This document shows, piece after piece, positions 50,886-60,218 of a stretch of 64,000 nt of DNA (its first letter is position 1; every line of letters starts with the position of its first letter). This DNA comes from Perlucidibaca piscinae DSM 21586 (lineage in GTDB: Bacteria; Pseudomonadota; Gammaproteobacteria; Pseudomonadales; Moraxellaceae). Location: NCBI RefSeq assembly GCF_000420045.1, contig NZ_ATUE01000006.1:558001-622000 (forward strand), read 5' to 3'. A model generated the notes under the pieces. It searched no databases and was not told the origin of the DNA. It saw only the letters and a list, made by a program, of their open reading frames with translations. A program made the position numbers and the translations under genes.

Positions 50886-51974
50886 TCACTCGTCATACGT
50901 CCCGCACTCCGCATCCCCCGGCACATGCTGGCACCGCGTGCGCTTCATCAGGCTCATCATGGTCGGGTGGTAGACGCCATCCTTCATCAGGCGAATGCGC
51001 GCTTCGCGCAGCATCTGGTAATAGCGATCACGCTCGGCCGGAGGCAGGTCGATCCAGCGGCTGGCCGGCACGTCCTTCTCGGCCTCCTTGAGCTGGACCA
51101 CCAGGCGATCCAGATACTGCAGGCCGAAGGCGCGGATCTGCTGCAGGCGGCGATCCAGGTCAGGAATGCGTGGCACCACCAGGTCGCGACGCAGCACCAC
51201 CGAGCCCGTGGCCTGCAGCAGCGGGAAGCGGATCACCCCGCCCTTGTTGCCCATGCCCTTGTACAGCTCCATCGGTTTGAAGCCCAGCGCCGGCGCGGCG
51301 ATGATGTCAGCCTGGCCGTTGTTGAACTTGCCGGCGTAGCTGGTGAAGTCGGCGGGGACCGGCTGGGCACCGAGGCCGGAGATCATCTTGGCCTGGATGG
51401 GATCCCACTCCAGCACCACCACGCGCTTGCCGGCAGCCTTGCTCAGGGAGTTGATCTGGCGGTCATTGACCACGACGAAAATGGCCCCGATCGGCACCAC
51501 GGCAGCGACCTGGTAACGGCCGCTGATGGCCAGCGAGGCCACCACCGGGTGCGAGAGCTGGGTCAGCAGACTCTTCATTTCCTCGTAGTTGCGCAGGTTG
51601 CCGGGCGCATCCAGGCTGCCGACCGCGAAGTTGAACTGCTTGGCGCGCAGGGTCGACAGCGCCACCAGCTCGCAGCGGCCGGCCTTGAAGTCCTCGGCGG
51701 CGACGCGCTCGTCACTGTAGGGCTTGATCTCGACGAAGAGCTTGAACTCCTGGGCCATGGTCGCCAGCTCGCGTGCCACGTCGATGACCTTGCCGCCACT
51801 GCCCATGGGGTCGAACACGCAGGCCTTGAGGTGTACCGGCGACGGCAGCGGATCCGGCTTCTTGACCGGCGCCGCCTGAGACGGCAGTGCCAGGGTGGCA
51901 AGCAGCGAGGCCAGCAGCGCCAGCCCTGGCAACGATCGCCGGCGTTCTGCCGGCAGGGACAGATGACAGGTCAT
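50886..51974 (-). CDS. AdeT-like putative solute-binding protein (downstream copy)
   Basis: Exported protein of 362 aa: signal peptide ending near residue 34 (SQAA), then a substrate-binding-like domain. It shares with the adjacent gene the patterns ACVFDPMG, AAEDFKAGRCE, LRAKQFNF, FNNGQADIIAAPALGFKP and the Cys-containing C-terminus. Acinetobacter AdeT1/AdeT2 proteins, once linked to aminoglycoside efflux, belong to this putative solute-binding family. The cargo is unknown and no permease is adjacent. GAGGAG precedes the ATG at 51974, 5 bp after the upstream copy. Confidence 0.75.
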   Translation of the reverse strand: MTCHLSLPAERRRSLPGLALLASLLATLALPSQAAPVKKPDPLPSPVHLKACVFDPMGSGGKVIDVARELATMAQEFKLFVEIKPYSDERVAAEDFKAGRCELVALSTLRAKQFNFAVGSLDAPGNLRNYEEMKSLLTQLSHPVVASLAISGRYQVAAVVPIGAIFVVVNDRQINSLSKAAGKRVVVLEWDPIQAKMISGLGAQPVPADFTSYAGKFNNGQADIIAAPALGFKPMELYKGMGNKGGVIRFPLLQATGSVVLRRDLVVPRIPDLDRRLQQIRAFGLQYLDRLVVQLKEAEKDVPASRWIDLPPAERDRYYQMLREARIRLMKDGVYHPTMMSLMKRTRCQHVPGDAECGTYDE

Positions 51975-51979
51975 GGCGC

Positions 51980-53098
51980 TCACTCCTCGAAGGTGCTGCA
52001 TTCTTCATTGCCGGGCTCGTGCTTGCAGCGCACGCGCTTGAGCAGATTCATCATCGAGGTGTCGTAGACGCCGTCGGCGGTCATCTTGATGCGGGCCTGA
52101 CGCAGCATGCGCTGGTAGCGGATGTGCTCCTCCGGCGACAGGGTCATCCAGACCTGGGGCGGAATGGTCTTCTCGGCCGCCTGGAGCCGCACGATGAAGT
52201 TGTCGAGGAAGCCCAGCCCGTACTCACGCAGCTTGCGCAGGCGCACGTCGAGGTCGGGAATCTTGTCGATCAGCAGGTCGCGACGAATCATCAGCGTGCC
52301 GGTGGCATGCAGCAGCGGAAAGCGGAACACGCCGCCCTTGGTCCCGATGCCCTTGTGCAGCTCCAGCGGCTGATAGGCGATGGCCGGCGCGGCGATGATG
52401 TCGACCTGACCGTTGTTGAACTTGCCACCGTAGCTGGTGATGTCGGACGGCACCGGCTGGGCCCCGATGGAGGAGATCATCCTGGACTGGGAGGTGTCCC
52501 AGTCGAGCACGCCGACGCGCTTGCCGGCCGCCTTCTCGATGGAGTTGATGGCACGGTCACGGGTCATCACGTAGAGCGCCCCGATGGGCAGCACGCCGAC
52601 CACCTGGTAGCGTCCGACCAGCGCCATGGGCTCGAACGCGGGATGGGCCAGACTGCGCAGAAGCGTCTTGACCTCGGCGTAGCTGCGCAGGTTGCCGGGC
52701 GAGTCGATGCTGCCGACGACGCGGTTGAACTGGCGGGCGCGCAGGGTCGAGACACCCAGCATCTCGCACTGGCCGGCCTTGAAGTCCTCGGCAGCGACCT
52801 GCTCGTGAATGTGGATCTTGGGTTCGACCAGCAAGCCGTACTTGCGTGCCTCCAGCACCAGATCCTTGGCCAGGTCGGCGATGGGTCCGTTGTTGCCGAC
52901 CGGATCGAAGATGCAGGCACGCACCCTGACCAGGGTGGGCAGCGGCTTCATGGCCGCCTTTTCCGCCGCCTTGCTGGTGGCCCAGACCGGCTCGGCACTC
53001 GCACCGCCGGCAGCATGAACGCCAGCTGCTGCCAGCCCCAGTGCCGCTGCGGCGAACAGGCCGGCCGGCGTGAAAAACGCATGTCTGCGGATAGTCAT
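51980..53098 (-). CDS. AdeT-like putative solute-binding protein (upstream copy)
   Basis: Exported protein of 372 aa with a signal peptide (cleavage near residue 29, VHAA) and the same domain as the next gene (ACIFDPVG, AAEDFKAGQCE, LRARQFNRVVGSIDSPGN, FNNGQVDIIAAPAIAYQP). Overall identity between the two is high enough to indicate tandem duplication. The conserved C-terminal pair (RCKHEPGNEECSTFEE) suggests a disulfide. TRAP-type binding proteins are the nearest general analogue. It is first in a two-gene unit. Confidence 0.75.
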   Translation of the reverse strand: MTIRRHAFFTPAGLFAAAALGLAAAGVHAAGGASAEPVWATSKAAEKAAMKPLPTLVRVRACIFDPVGNNGPIADLAKDLVLEARKYGLLVEPKIHIHEQVAAEDFKAGQCEMLGVSTLRARQFNRVVGSIDSPGNLRSYAEVKTLLRSLAHPAFEPMALVGRYQVVGVLPIGALYVMTRDRAINSIEKAAGKRVGVLDWDTSQSRMISSIGAQPVPSDITSYGGKFNNGQVDIIAAPAIAYQPLELHKGIGTKGGVFRFPLLHATGTLMIRRDLLIDKIPDLDVRLRKLREYGLGFLDNFIVRLQAAEKTIPPQVWMTLSPEEHIRYQRMLRQARIKMTADGVYDTSMMNLLKRVRCKHEPGNEECSTFEE

Positions 53099-53206
53099 GT
53101 GCGTGTCCTGTTGTTCTTGTCTGCAGCAATGCCGGCACTGCTGCCTGCCCTGCTGTCACGCCCGGGATAGCTACTCAGACTACGTCAGACCCGTACCGCC
53201 GGCTTC

Positions 53207-53238
53207 ACCGCAGTGACTGTCCGCGCAGTCACTGCGGT
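53207..53238. terminator. Terminator-like hairpin at the end of the protease/hydrolase operon
   Basis: A perfect 13-bp stem (53207-53219 with 53226-53238, 6-nt loop) begins on the last base of the hydrolase stop codon (minus strand). There is no T tract, so it may act as a 3'-end stabiliser or a Rho-assisted terminator. Confidence 0.5.
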
Positions 53239-54128
53239 CAATCTGCCCAGAAGCCGGCAATCGCTGCCGCCACGGCCTCCGGGCTTTCGTCGAGATGCAG
53301 GTGATGCCCGCCCGGCAGGCTGACCACGGCGAGATCGCGGAAGGCAGCGACACGGGCCTGCGCCAGCGCGTGATCAAAGGGCATGCCGGACTCGCCGCGT
53401 ACCAGCAGGGTCGGCGCGGTGATGGCGCGAATGCAGGACAGCACCTGGGCCTCGCTGAAGCGCATCAATGACGACTGGCGCAGACGCTTGTCGGTGCGCC
53501 AGCTCAGCGTCCCGGACTCCTGCCTCAGACTGCGCTCGCAGAGCAGACGTGCGGCCGGCTCGCTGAGCGCACCGGTAAGACCGTTCATGCGCGCCTGCAC
53601 GGCGGTGTCCATGTCCGGGATGATCCGCCGACCGGGCTGGAAGCGGCTCCAGCTGTCGAGAGCATCGCGAGCCTGGCTGGCGTAGTCATCGGGAGTGGCC
53701 GTCAGCGGACCCAGGCCTTCGATCAGCACCAGGCGGCTGACGCGTTCGGGAAAGATGCCGGCGAGCAGCAGGCAGAGGCCGGCACCCAGCGAATGGCCGA
53801 GCAGACGCAGCGGACGATCCGGCGCAATCGCGTCCATGACCGCCAGCAGATCGTCCAGGTAGTCGGCATTGTGGTAGCGATAGCCGTCCGGGCGCGAGTC
53901 GCTGAGCCCGTGACCGGCCAGATCCATGGCATGCCAGGTCACCTGCGGCAACAGCGGTGCCAGCCGGTCGAAGGTGGCGGCATTGTCCATCCAGCCATGC
54001 ACCGCGAGCACTGGCTCGCTTTTTGGAAGAACACCTGGCCAGACCTTGACCGCGACCTGACCGCGCCCGTGCGGCAGGTGCACGGCCTGTTCCCGTGGCG
54101 AGTTGCCACCGTGTGTGCCGGCGCTCAT
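53238..54128 (-). CDS. Alpha/beta hydrolase (last gene of the M16 operon)
   Basis: Protein of 296 aa with the alpha/beta-hydrolase core: VHGWMDNAATF (oxyanion region), DLAGHGLS, nucleophile elbow GHSLGAG (Ser near 121) and the catalytic His in LPGGHHLHLDE. The acid is probably in the GESGMPFD region. It resembles serine esterases of the MhpC class with unknown substrate. It overlaps the upstream hydrolase gene by 4 bp (ATGA) and ends in a hairpin. Confidence 0.86.
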   Translation of the reverse strand: MSAGTHGGNSPREQAVHLPHGRGQVAVKVWPGVLPKSEPVLAVHGWMDNAATFDRLAPLLPQVTWHAMDLAGHGLSDSRPDGYRYHNADYLDDLLAVMDAIAPDRPLRLLGHSLGAGLCLLLAGIFPERVSRLVLIEGLGPLTATPDDYASQARDALDSWSRFQPGRRIIPDMDTAVQARMNGLTGALSEPAARLLCERSLRQESGTLSWRTDKRLRQSSLMRFSEAQVLSCIRAITAPTLLVRGESGMPFDHALAQARVAAFRDLAVVSLPGGHHLHLDESPEAVAAAIAGFWAD

Positions 54129-54952
54129 GCGCCACCGCCGTGGCCGTCATCCGCGAACGCGCCCATCGCGCGCAGTGCCTTCAGCACCGCCTGCGCCGTG
54201 GCCTCCGGCTGCTCGAACGGGAACAGGTGTCCGCCCGGCAGCAGCTGCAGCGGCACGCCCTGGGCGCGTGCCAGCTGGTGCATGCTGCCCTTGCTGGTGA
54301 AGATGCTGGTTTCGCCGGCCATGACCGTCAGCGGCACGTTCAGATGACGCTGATAGCGCCAGCTGTTGCTGGGTGTGTGCCGGAACACCTCGACTTCGAC
54401 CTCGGCCGGGATGGTCAGGCAGACGCCCTCGGGGCAGTCACGCAGCCCGTGACGCAGATAGTCCGCGAAGCAGGCCTCGGTGAAGTCCCGGAACAGGGCC
54501 TTGTGGCGCAGGCTGGCGCCCGCCTCTTCGCGACTGGCCCAGACGCTGCGCCGCCCCAGGCTGCGGCCGGCCGGCGTCACCTTGTCGATCTGGCCGGTGA
54601 GCTTGGCAAGCCCCACCATCAGGCCGGCAGCCGGCGGTATGTAGGCCGGATCCATCATGATCATCGCGCTGAACAGGTCCGGGTAACGCTGCTGTGCCAT
54701 GAAGCTGGTCATCGCGCCCATCGAGTGCCCCAGCGCGATCACCCGGCGGCCCTGCGCCTGGCGACGCACCGAATCGGCAACCTGATCCACCAGCCGCGTC
54801 CAGCTGCGATCCGGTGGATAGGCCGGGTCGGCACCGAGCACCGGAATCATGACCACATCCACGGCATCGCGCAGACGCAGGAACAGCTCCTCGTAGCAGG
54901 CACTGGGAAAGCCGTTGGCGTGGGCGAAATGGATCAGCGGACGCACGCTCAT
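54125..54952 (-). CDS. Alpha/beta hydrolase (middle gene of the M16 operon)
   Basis: Protein of 275 aa. The nucleophile elbow is GHSMGAM (Ser near 94) and the catalytic His is in LPGGHLFPFE. The N-terminus HFAHANGFPSACYEEL is typical of a lipase/esterase subgroup seen in Pseudomonas and Acinetobacter. It is only weakly similar to the next gene, so it is probably not a recent duplicate. 4-bp overlaps on both sides indicate tight coupling. Confidence 0.85.
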   Translation of the reverse strand: MSVRPLIHFAHANGFPSACYEELFLRLRDAVDVVMIPVLGADPAYPPDRSWTRLVDQVADSVRRQAQGRRVIALGHSMGAMTSFMAQQRYPDLFSAMIMMDPAYIPPAAGLMVGLAKLTGQIDKVTPAGRSLGRRSVWASREEAGASLRHKALFRDFTEACFADYLRHGLRDCPEGVCLTIPAEVEVEVFRHTPSNSWRYQRHLNVPLTVMAGETSIFTSKGSMHQLARAQGVPLQLLPGGHLFPFEQPEATAQAVLKALRAMGAFADDGHGGGA

Positions 54953-57951
54953 GCCGCACCCTCCTGCAGGCTGCGCACGATCAGACCCAGAGACAACGCC
55001 GCATCGCGCTGGGCAGCCGGTGCAATCACCACCGTCGAGGCTTGCGCCGGCGTCAGGTAGCGGGCCGCGACACGGGTCAGGTCGGCGACCTCCAGACCGA
55101 GCAGACGCTCGCGCAGGCGCTGACGCTGCGCCACGGTGCGCCCGTAAAGCTGGTTGTGGAACGCCTGACGGGCCTCGCCGGCCGGTGACAGCGGCTTGTC
55201 CATGTCGGCGAACAGGCCGAGCTGGGCCTCCTCGAGGGCCTCCGCACGGTGCGCAGTCGACAACAGCCAGTCCAGGCTGCGATCGAAGTCTTCCAGCGTG
55301 CCCTGGAAACGCGGATCGCGATAGGAGTAGAAGCGGAAGGCGCAGGCGTTGCTGTCATAGCTGGCACCACCGCCATAGGCCCCCCCCTGCTCGCGGATGG
55401 CACGGTGCAGGTAGCCGTTGCGCAGGAAGCTGCCCAGCGCCATCAGCGCCGGCGCGTCATCATGGTCAATGGGCACGGCCGGATAGGCACGTGCACAGAA
55501 TTGCACCTGGGTCTGGGTCAGCCAGGCTTCCTGCACCGTGGAGATAGCCGGCACCGGCTGATCCAGCCAGGGACCGGACGCCACCGGCGAACCTTCCGGC
55601 CAGAGCGCATTCAGGGTCTCCAGCGCCTCCGGCAGCAGGCCGCTTTCGCCAATCAGCAGGAACTGGCGCGGCGCCTGCTGCACCTTGGCATGCAAGGTCG
55701 CCAGATCAGCCAGCAGGCGCTGACTGCCGGCCTCGTCCATGCCGTCGTGCAGCTGCTTGAACCAGGCAATGCCGGCCAGTCCGCTGTGGCGCTGCTGGAA
55801 CGCGGCCAGGGCGCTGAAGCTGCGTGCCGCTGCCTGCATGGCCAGACCATGCCCCTGCCCCGTGATGCTGCCCTCCCAGCGTGTCTTGAGCTGCGCCAGC
55901 AAGTCACGAACCCGCGCCGGCTCGTCGAAACGCAGGCGTGCGAAGGTTTCATGCAGCAGGGCCTGGAAGGCCGCCTGGCGATAGCCCAGGGCCTTGCCGC
56001 TGACCACCAGATGCACTTGCGCCTGCGCCGGCGAGTCCAGACTGGTTCGCCCTGACAGCGACATGCGCAGGCCGCCGCTGACCGCCGACTGACGCTGCTG
56101 CATCACGCGGTAATCGGCCTCGCCAACCCCCAGCTCGGAGAACACGCTGGTGTATAGCGGCAGCAACGACACCTCGGCATCCGTCAGTGCAGGCAGCTGG
56201 ATGATCAGCTGCTGATAGAACAGGCCGTTGGTGCCCTGGGCATACGTTGCCACCGGCAGCGCGTGGTCCGTGCCGGCACGCAGCAGATGCGATTCGCCAG
56301 CCAGCGCCTTGACCTGCGCCGGCACGTCCGCCAGCGTCACGCGCGGCAGCAGCGAGACATCGTTTTCCTGGGCCTGGCGCGCCGCCAGCGCCTCGGCCTG
56401 CTCGCGCACCTGCTGCAGCTGCGACGCCGACATGCCGGACTTGATGGCTGCCAGGCGCTCGGCCTCATGGGCGTCACGACGAGCCGCCAGCTGATCATCC
56501 GGGCGCAAGGTCAGGCGCACGCGGTGCGGGTTGTCCAGCAGCAGGCGACGCACCAGCCCGGGCACGAATGCCGGGTCGAGAATGGCCTGGCGCAGGTGCG
56601 CGAGCTCGGCCTCGATGTCCCAGACCGCGAGCGGATCGCTGTCCTGCAAGTAAGGCGTGAGGCCGTTGAGCAGCAGCTGCAGCCCGTAGGGATAGCTGTC
56701 GCCGCCGATCTCGCGCTGGCTGAGCTCGAACTGGTGCAGCACCGCCTCGACCTCGGCCAGTGCCACGCCCTGCTCGGCCACCTGCTGCAGGGTGTCGAGG
56801 ATCAGTGCCTCGACGGCCGCGGCGTGCTCGGGCTCCGAGCCCTCGATGCCGGCAATGAAGGACATCTCGCGGCCCTGGTCATCCAGTCCCATCAGGGCGG
56901 TAGGCGCCTCGCCCAGCTCGGTGGTCTCGAGCGCATGGCGCAGCGGCGAGGCGGCATTCTCCAGCAGCACGCCACTGAGCAGATGCGCCTCGAAACGGGC
57001 ACGCACATCGGCCGAGGCGCCCAGCAGCCAGGCCAGCACGTGATGCGTCTGCGGGCCGTCCGCCGATTCCGGCGCATAGGCCTCCTCGACGCGCAGCGGC
57101 GCCAGCCGGCGCTTCTCGTCACGGCCGCTGACCGGCTCGCCGACGCTGTCGAAGCGCTGCAGGGCCAGCGCGTGGAAACGCGCCTGCAGGTCCGCCGGCG
57201 CGCGGTCGCCATAGGTCATGAACACGGCATTGGAGGGATGGTAGTGGCGGCGATGAAAGGCCAGCAGCGCCTCGTGGGTGAGATCCGGGATATGGGCCGG
57301 ATCACCGCCCGAGTTGTAGTGGTAGGTGGTGGTCGGGAACAGGTGCGAATACAGGGTCTCGTGCAGCACGCTGTGCGCCGGGCTCATGGCGCCCTTCATC
57401 TCGTTGTAGACCACGCCCTTCCAGACCAGCGCCGAGCGCTCGTCAGCGGCATCGGCGAACTCGACTCGAATGCCTTCCTGGGCAAAATCCAGCGGATGCA
57501 GATGCGGAAAGAACACCGCGTCCAGATACACGCCGAGCAGGTTGTCGTAATCCTGGCGGTTCTGGCTGGCGAACGGATAGGCGGTCCAGTCGCTGGCCGT
57601 GAACGCGTTCATGAAGGTGTTGAGTGAACGCCGGATCATCAGGAAGAACGGATCGCGCACCGGGTAGCGCTCGGAGCCGCAGAGCACGGTGTGCTCGAGA
57701 ATGTGGGCCACCCCGGTGCTGTCCTCGGGCATGGTCTTGAAGGCCACCAGGAACACGTTTTCCGGATTGTCCGCCGCCAGATGCAGGTGGCGGGCACCGG
57801 TCACGTCGTGCCGATACTCGCACAGGGTCGCGTTCAGGGCCGCGATGTCGACCTGGCGCAACAGGGTGAAACTGGCATGGGGCGTGGTCGCAGGCAGCAA
57901 GGAGACACTCCGATTCGTCAAAGGTTGGATCTGGACAGCCAAGGATCGCAT
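54949..57951 (-). CDS. M16C-family zinc metalloprotease (PreP-like)
   Basis: Protein of 1000 aa with an inverted zinc motif HILEH (residues 83-87), the distal ligand Glu184 (YNEMKG), and the M16C-associated domain in the second half. PreP-like enzymes degrade small unfolded peptides inside a closed chamber. No signal peptide is visible, so it is probably cytosolic. Its stop overlaps the downstream hydrolase gene (ATGA). It is divergent from the patatin gene across only 35 bp. Confidence 0.92.
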   Translation of the reverse strand: MRSLAVQIQPLTNRSVSLLPATTPHASFTLLRQVDIAALNATLCEYRHDVTGARHLHLAADNPENVFLVAFKTMPEDSTGVAHILEHTVLCGSERYPVRDPFFLMIRRSLNTFMNAFTASDWTAYPFASQNRQDYDNLLGVYLDAVFFPHLHPLDFAQEGIRVEFADAADERSALVWKGVVYNEMKGAMSPAHSVLHETLYSHLFPTTTYHYNSGGDPAHIPDLTHEALLAFHRRHYHPSNAVFMTYGDRAPADLQARFHALALQRFDSVGEPVSGRDEKRRLAPLRVEEAYAPESADGPQTHHVLAWLLGASADVRARFEAHLLSGVLLENAASPLRHALETTELGEAPTALMGLDDQGREMSFIAGIEGSEPEHAAAVEALILDTLQQVAEQGVALAEVEAVLHQFELSQREIGGDSYPYGLQLLLNGLTPYLQDSDPLAVWDIEAELAHLRQAILDPAFVPGLVRRLLLDNPHRVRLTLRPDDQLAARRDAHEAERLAAIKSGMSASQLQQVREQAEALAARQAQENDVSLLPRVTLADVPAQVKALAGESHLLRAGTDHALPVATYAQGTNGLFYQQLIIQLPALTDAEVSLLPLYTSVFSELGVGEADYRVMQQRQSAVSGGLRMSLSGRTSLDSPAQAQVHLVVSGKALGYRQAAFQALLHETFARLRFDEPARVRDLLAQLKTRWEGSITGQGHGLAMQAAARSFSALAAFQQRHSGLAGIAWFKQLHDGMDEAGSQRLLADLATLHAKVQQAPRQFLLIGESGLLPEALETLNALWPEGSPVASGPWLDQPVPAISTVQEAWLTQTQVQFCARAYPAVPIDHDDAPALMALGSFLRNGYLHRAIREQGGAYGGGASYDSNACAFRFYSYRDPRFQGTLEDFDRSLDWLLSTAHRAEALEEAQLGLFADMDKPLSPAGEARQAFHNQLYGRTVAQRQRLRERLLGLEVADLTRVAARYLTPAQASTVVIAPAAQRDAALSLGLIVRSLQEGAA

Positions 57952-57986
57952 GATAAAGTGGCTGATTCCGATGGGGAGTACCAGAC

Positions 57987-59522
57987 ATGGTCGTCAACAA
58001 GAAACTCGCTGCGTTATACCGCGAGCGTGCCAATGCCACCAGTTACCAGCACTGGCGTGATGTCTCGCTGGAGCTCGACGCGCACACCGGCCGTGATCTC
58101 TGGAAGATAGAAACCTCGTCGGATGACTACCATCACGAGGTGCTCAGCGAGCGCCTGCTGACCCTGCGCCAGTGGCAGCAGGCAAAGAACCACAAGCTGC
58201 TGATCCGCGCCCTGCGTGAAGGTCTGCATCATGACCTCGGCAACATGGGCAACTCGCGCCTCTACAACCAGACCCATGTCGGCACCAAGCGCCTCATCGA
58301 GGACTACGTCGCCCAGGTCTGTGACAGCCTGAACTACCTCTGCGATGCCACCATCGAACACCTGACCAACGACGAGAAGCTGGCCCTGTTCGAGGACATC
58401 CTGCGCAGCTTCGGCCAGCCCGCGCTGCAGCTTTCCGGTGGCGCCACCCTGGGCATGTTCCACATTGGCGTGTGCAAGGCGCTCGACGAGGAAGGCCTGT
58501 TGCCCAGCGTGATCTCCGGCTCCAGCGCCGGCTCGCTGGTCGCCTCCATCATCGGCACCCACACCCGTGACGAACTGCAGGACTTCTACGACGGCGACGC
58601 GCTTTACAAGCACGCCTGGAGCTGGAACAAGCTCAGCGACGGTTTGCGCGGCAAGGGCTTCGCCAACCAGAAGCAGCTGGAAACCTTCATCCGCCAGAAC
58701 ATCGGCGAGTTCAGCTTCGAGGAAGCCTTCAAGAAGACCGGCCGCCACATCAACGTCAGCATCTCGCCCATCGGCGCCAACCAGAAGTCGCGCCTGATGA
58801 ACGAGCTGACCTCGCCCTACCTGCTGGTCTGGAGCGCCGTGCTCGCCTCCTGCGCGGTGCCGGTGCTGTTCCCGCCCGTCACCCTCACCAGCAAGTCGGC
58901 CGAAGGCCAGCACCGCCCCTACATGCCGCTGGAACGCTGGGTCGACGGCTCCATGCGCAGCGACATGCCGCGCCGCCGTCTGATGCGTCTGTACAACGTC
59001 AACTACTTCGTGGCCAGCCAGGTCAACCCGCACATCGTGCCGCTGCTGGAGTCGGAGCGACGCCGCCAGGAAAAGGGTGCCATCGGTTCGCTGCCCAAGC
59101 GCATCCTTAAAACGCAGTCACGTCTGCTCGGCATGGGCGCCCTGCAGGTGGTGCATGACAAGGTCAGCAACGAGGCCCTGCGCGCCACGCTCAGCCACGC
59201 CTACACCATGATCTCGCAGAGCTACTACGGCGACGCCACCATCGCGCCGCGCCAGTACACGCTCAAGCACTACCGGCACATGCTGCAGAACCCGACCAAG
59301 GAATCCATCATCTGGTTCCGCCAGCAGGGCGAACGCGCCACCTGGGCACGCATCGACCAGATCCGCGTGCAGTCACGCATCAGCCGCACCCTGCAGGAAT
59401 GCGTGGCGCGTCTGCTGCAGCGCCGCGCCCACAACTGGCACGAGGCCGAAGTGCGCGCCATCCTCACCGATCGCGAGGACTATCTGGCCCATCACCAGCC
59501 GGCACAGGGCAAGCGCGCCTGA
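57987..59522 (+). CDS. Patatin-like phospholipase with DUF3336 domain
   Basis: Protein of 511 aa. An N-terminal DUF3336 region (about 1-140) is followed by a patatin domain with the glycine-rich oxyanion loop SGGATLG (150-156), nucleophile Ser180 in GSSAGS and catalytic Asp320 in VDGS. DUF3336-patatins include eukaryotic triacylglycerol lipases and bacterial homologues in storage-lipid makers. GGGGAG precedes the ATG. A weak 7-bp hairpin (59530-59547) follows the stop. Confidence 0.92.
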   Translation: MVVNKKLAALYRERANATSYQHWRDVSLELDAHTGRDLWKIETSSDDYHHEVLSERLLTLRQWQQAKNHKLLIRALREGLHHDLGNMGNSRLYNQTHVGTKRLIEDYVAQVCDSLNYLCDATIEHLTNDEKLALFEDILRSFGQPALQLSGGATLGMFHIGVCKALDEEGLLPSVISGSSAGSLVASIIGTHTRDELQDFYDGDALYKHAWSWNKLSDGLRGKGFANQKQLETFIRQNIGEFSFEEAFKKTGRHINVSISPIGANQKSRLMNELTSPYLLVWSAVLASCAVPVLFPPVTLTSKSAEGQHRPYMPLERWVDGSMRSDMPRRRLMRLYNVNYFVASQVNPHIVPLLESERRRQEKGAIGSLPKRILKTQSRLLGMGALQVVHDKVSNEALRATLSHAYTMISQSYYGDATIAPRQYTLKHYRHMLQNPTKESIIWFRQQGERATWARIDQIRVQSRISRTLQECVARLLQRRAHNWHEAEVRAILTDREDYLAHHQPAQGKRA

Positions 59523-59581
59523 CAACCCTGCCCGGCTGCTGCCGGGCGGGGGCAAAACCTGCGCGAACTGGCAGTCATGGC

Positions 59582-59609
59582 TTGTCATTCCGCACCGTTT
59601 GCGTAAACT
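59582..59609 (+). promoter_or_regulatory. Promoter of tRNA-Lys
   Basis: TTGTCA (5/6), 16 nt, TAAACT, followed by a GC-rich discriminator (CGCGCCG). This pattern is typical of stable-RNA promoters under stringent control. The tRNA begins 30 nt further on. Confidence 0.55.
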
Positions 59610-59639
59610 ACGCGCCGATGATTGCCACGCCATCAGCAC

Positions 59640-59715
59640 GGGTCGTTAGCTCAGTCGGTAGAGCAGTTGGCTTTTAACCAATTGGTCGCGTGTTCGAGTC
59701 ACGCACGACCCACCA
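59640..59715 (+). tRNA. tRNA-Lys (anticodon TTT)
   Basis: A 76-nt cloverleaf: acceptor GGGTCGT pairs with ACGACCC, D arm GCTC/GAGC, anticodon stem GTTGG/CCAAT with loop CTTTTAA (anticodon TTT at 59673-59675), T arm GCGTG/CACGC with loop TTCGAGT, then discriminator A and encoded CCA. It reads AAA and AAG lysine codons. Confidence 0.98.
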
Positions 59716-59779
59716 TTTTCAAGCCTTGCAAGGCATCAGGCCTTCAAGGCTGTCCAATATTTCGGCAACTGTCTGATGA

Positions 59780-59802
59780 AAGGGCGCCCTCGTGGCGCCC
59801 TT
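59780..59802 (+). terminator. Terminator of the tRNA-Lys transcript
   Basis: A perfect 9-bp stem (59780-59788 with 59794-59802, 5-nt loop) is followed by CTTCATTTC. It lies 64 bp after the tRNA and before the convergent VapC stop. Confidence 0.6.
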
Positions 59803-59837
59803 CTTCATTTCAATGTCATCGTCCGGCGCGATACGTA

Positions 59838-60218
59838 TCAATGAATCGGTGCGTTATGGCAGACGCCGAAACGCTGCGCGAGCAGACTCAGTCGCTTGTC
59901 GGCTGTCCAAAGACGCAGCCCCGGCGTCAACATCGTCGATGCCAGCAGCATGATGTCGACAAGACCGCATCCTTGTCCGAACAGATCTTCGCGCTCGATC
60001 AAATCGAGCACCTCGGCATGACTCGCCTGCTGCGCCTGATGCAGCAAACCCATGAAGGCGATGGTTCGGGAGCGTTCCGGCGGGGTACCACAGGCAATCT
60101 CGCTAATCACCATGGGATGGCAATAGACCTGATCCGCCTTCAGCAAGTCGACCAATGTCTGGTTGCCGCGACGAAAATGGTCCGACCACACGGATGTATC
60201 CACAAGCACACCACTCAT
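59838..60218 (-). CDS. vapC: VapC-type PIN-domain toxin
   Basis: PIN ribonuclease of 126 aa. Acidic residues are in VLVDTSVWSDHF (Asp7), HPMVISEIACG (Glu), GLVDIMLLAS and LWTADKRL. The ATG overlaps the antitoxin stop by 4 bp (ATGA). VapC toxins cleave tRNA or rRNA. It is encoded 35 bp downstream of the tRNA-Lys terminator, in the opposite direction. Confidence 0.92.
   Translation of the reverse strand: MSGVLVDTSVWSDHFRRGNQTLVDLLKADQVYCHPMVISEIACGTPPERSRTIAFMGLLHQAQQASHAEVLDLIEREDLFGQGCGLVDIMLLASTMLTPGLRLWTADKRLSLLAQRFGVCHNAPIH

Noticed and set aside
59530..59547. Terminator after the patatin gene
   Set aside because: The 7-bp GCCCGGC/GCCGGGC stem is followed by a G-rich, not T-rich, tract. 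It is kept only as a remark under the patatin gene.
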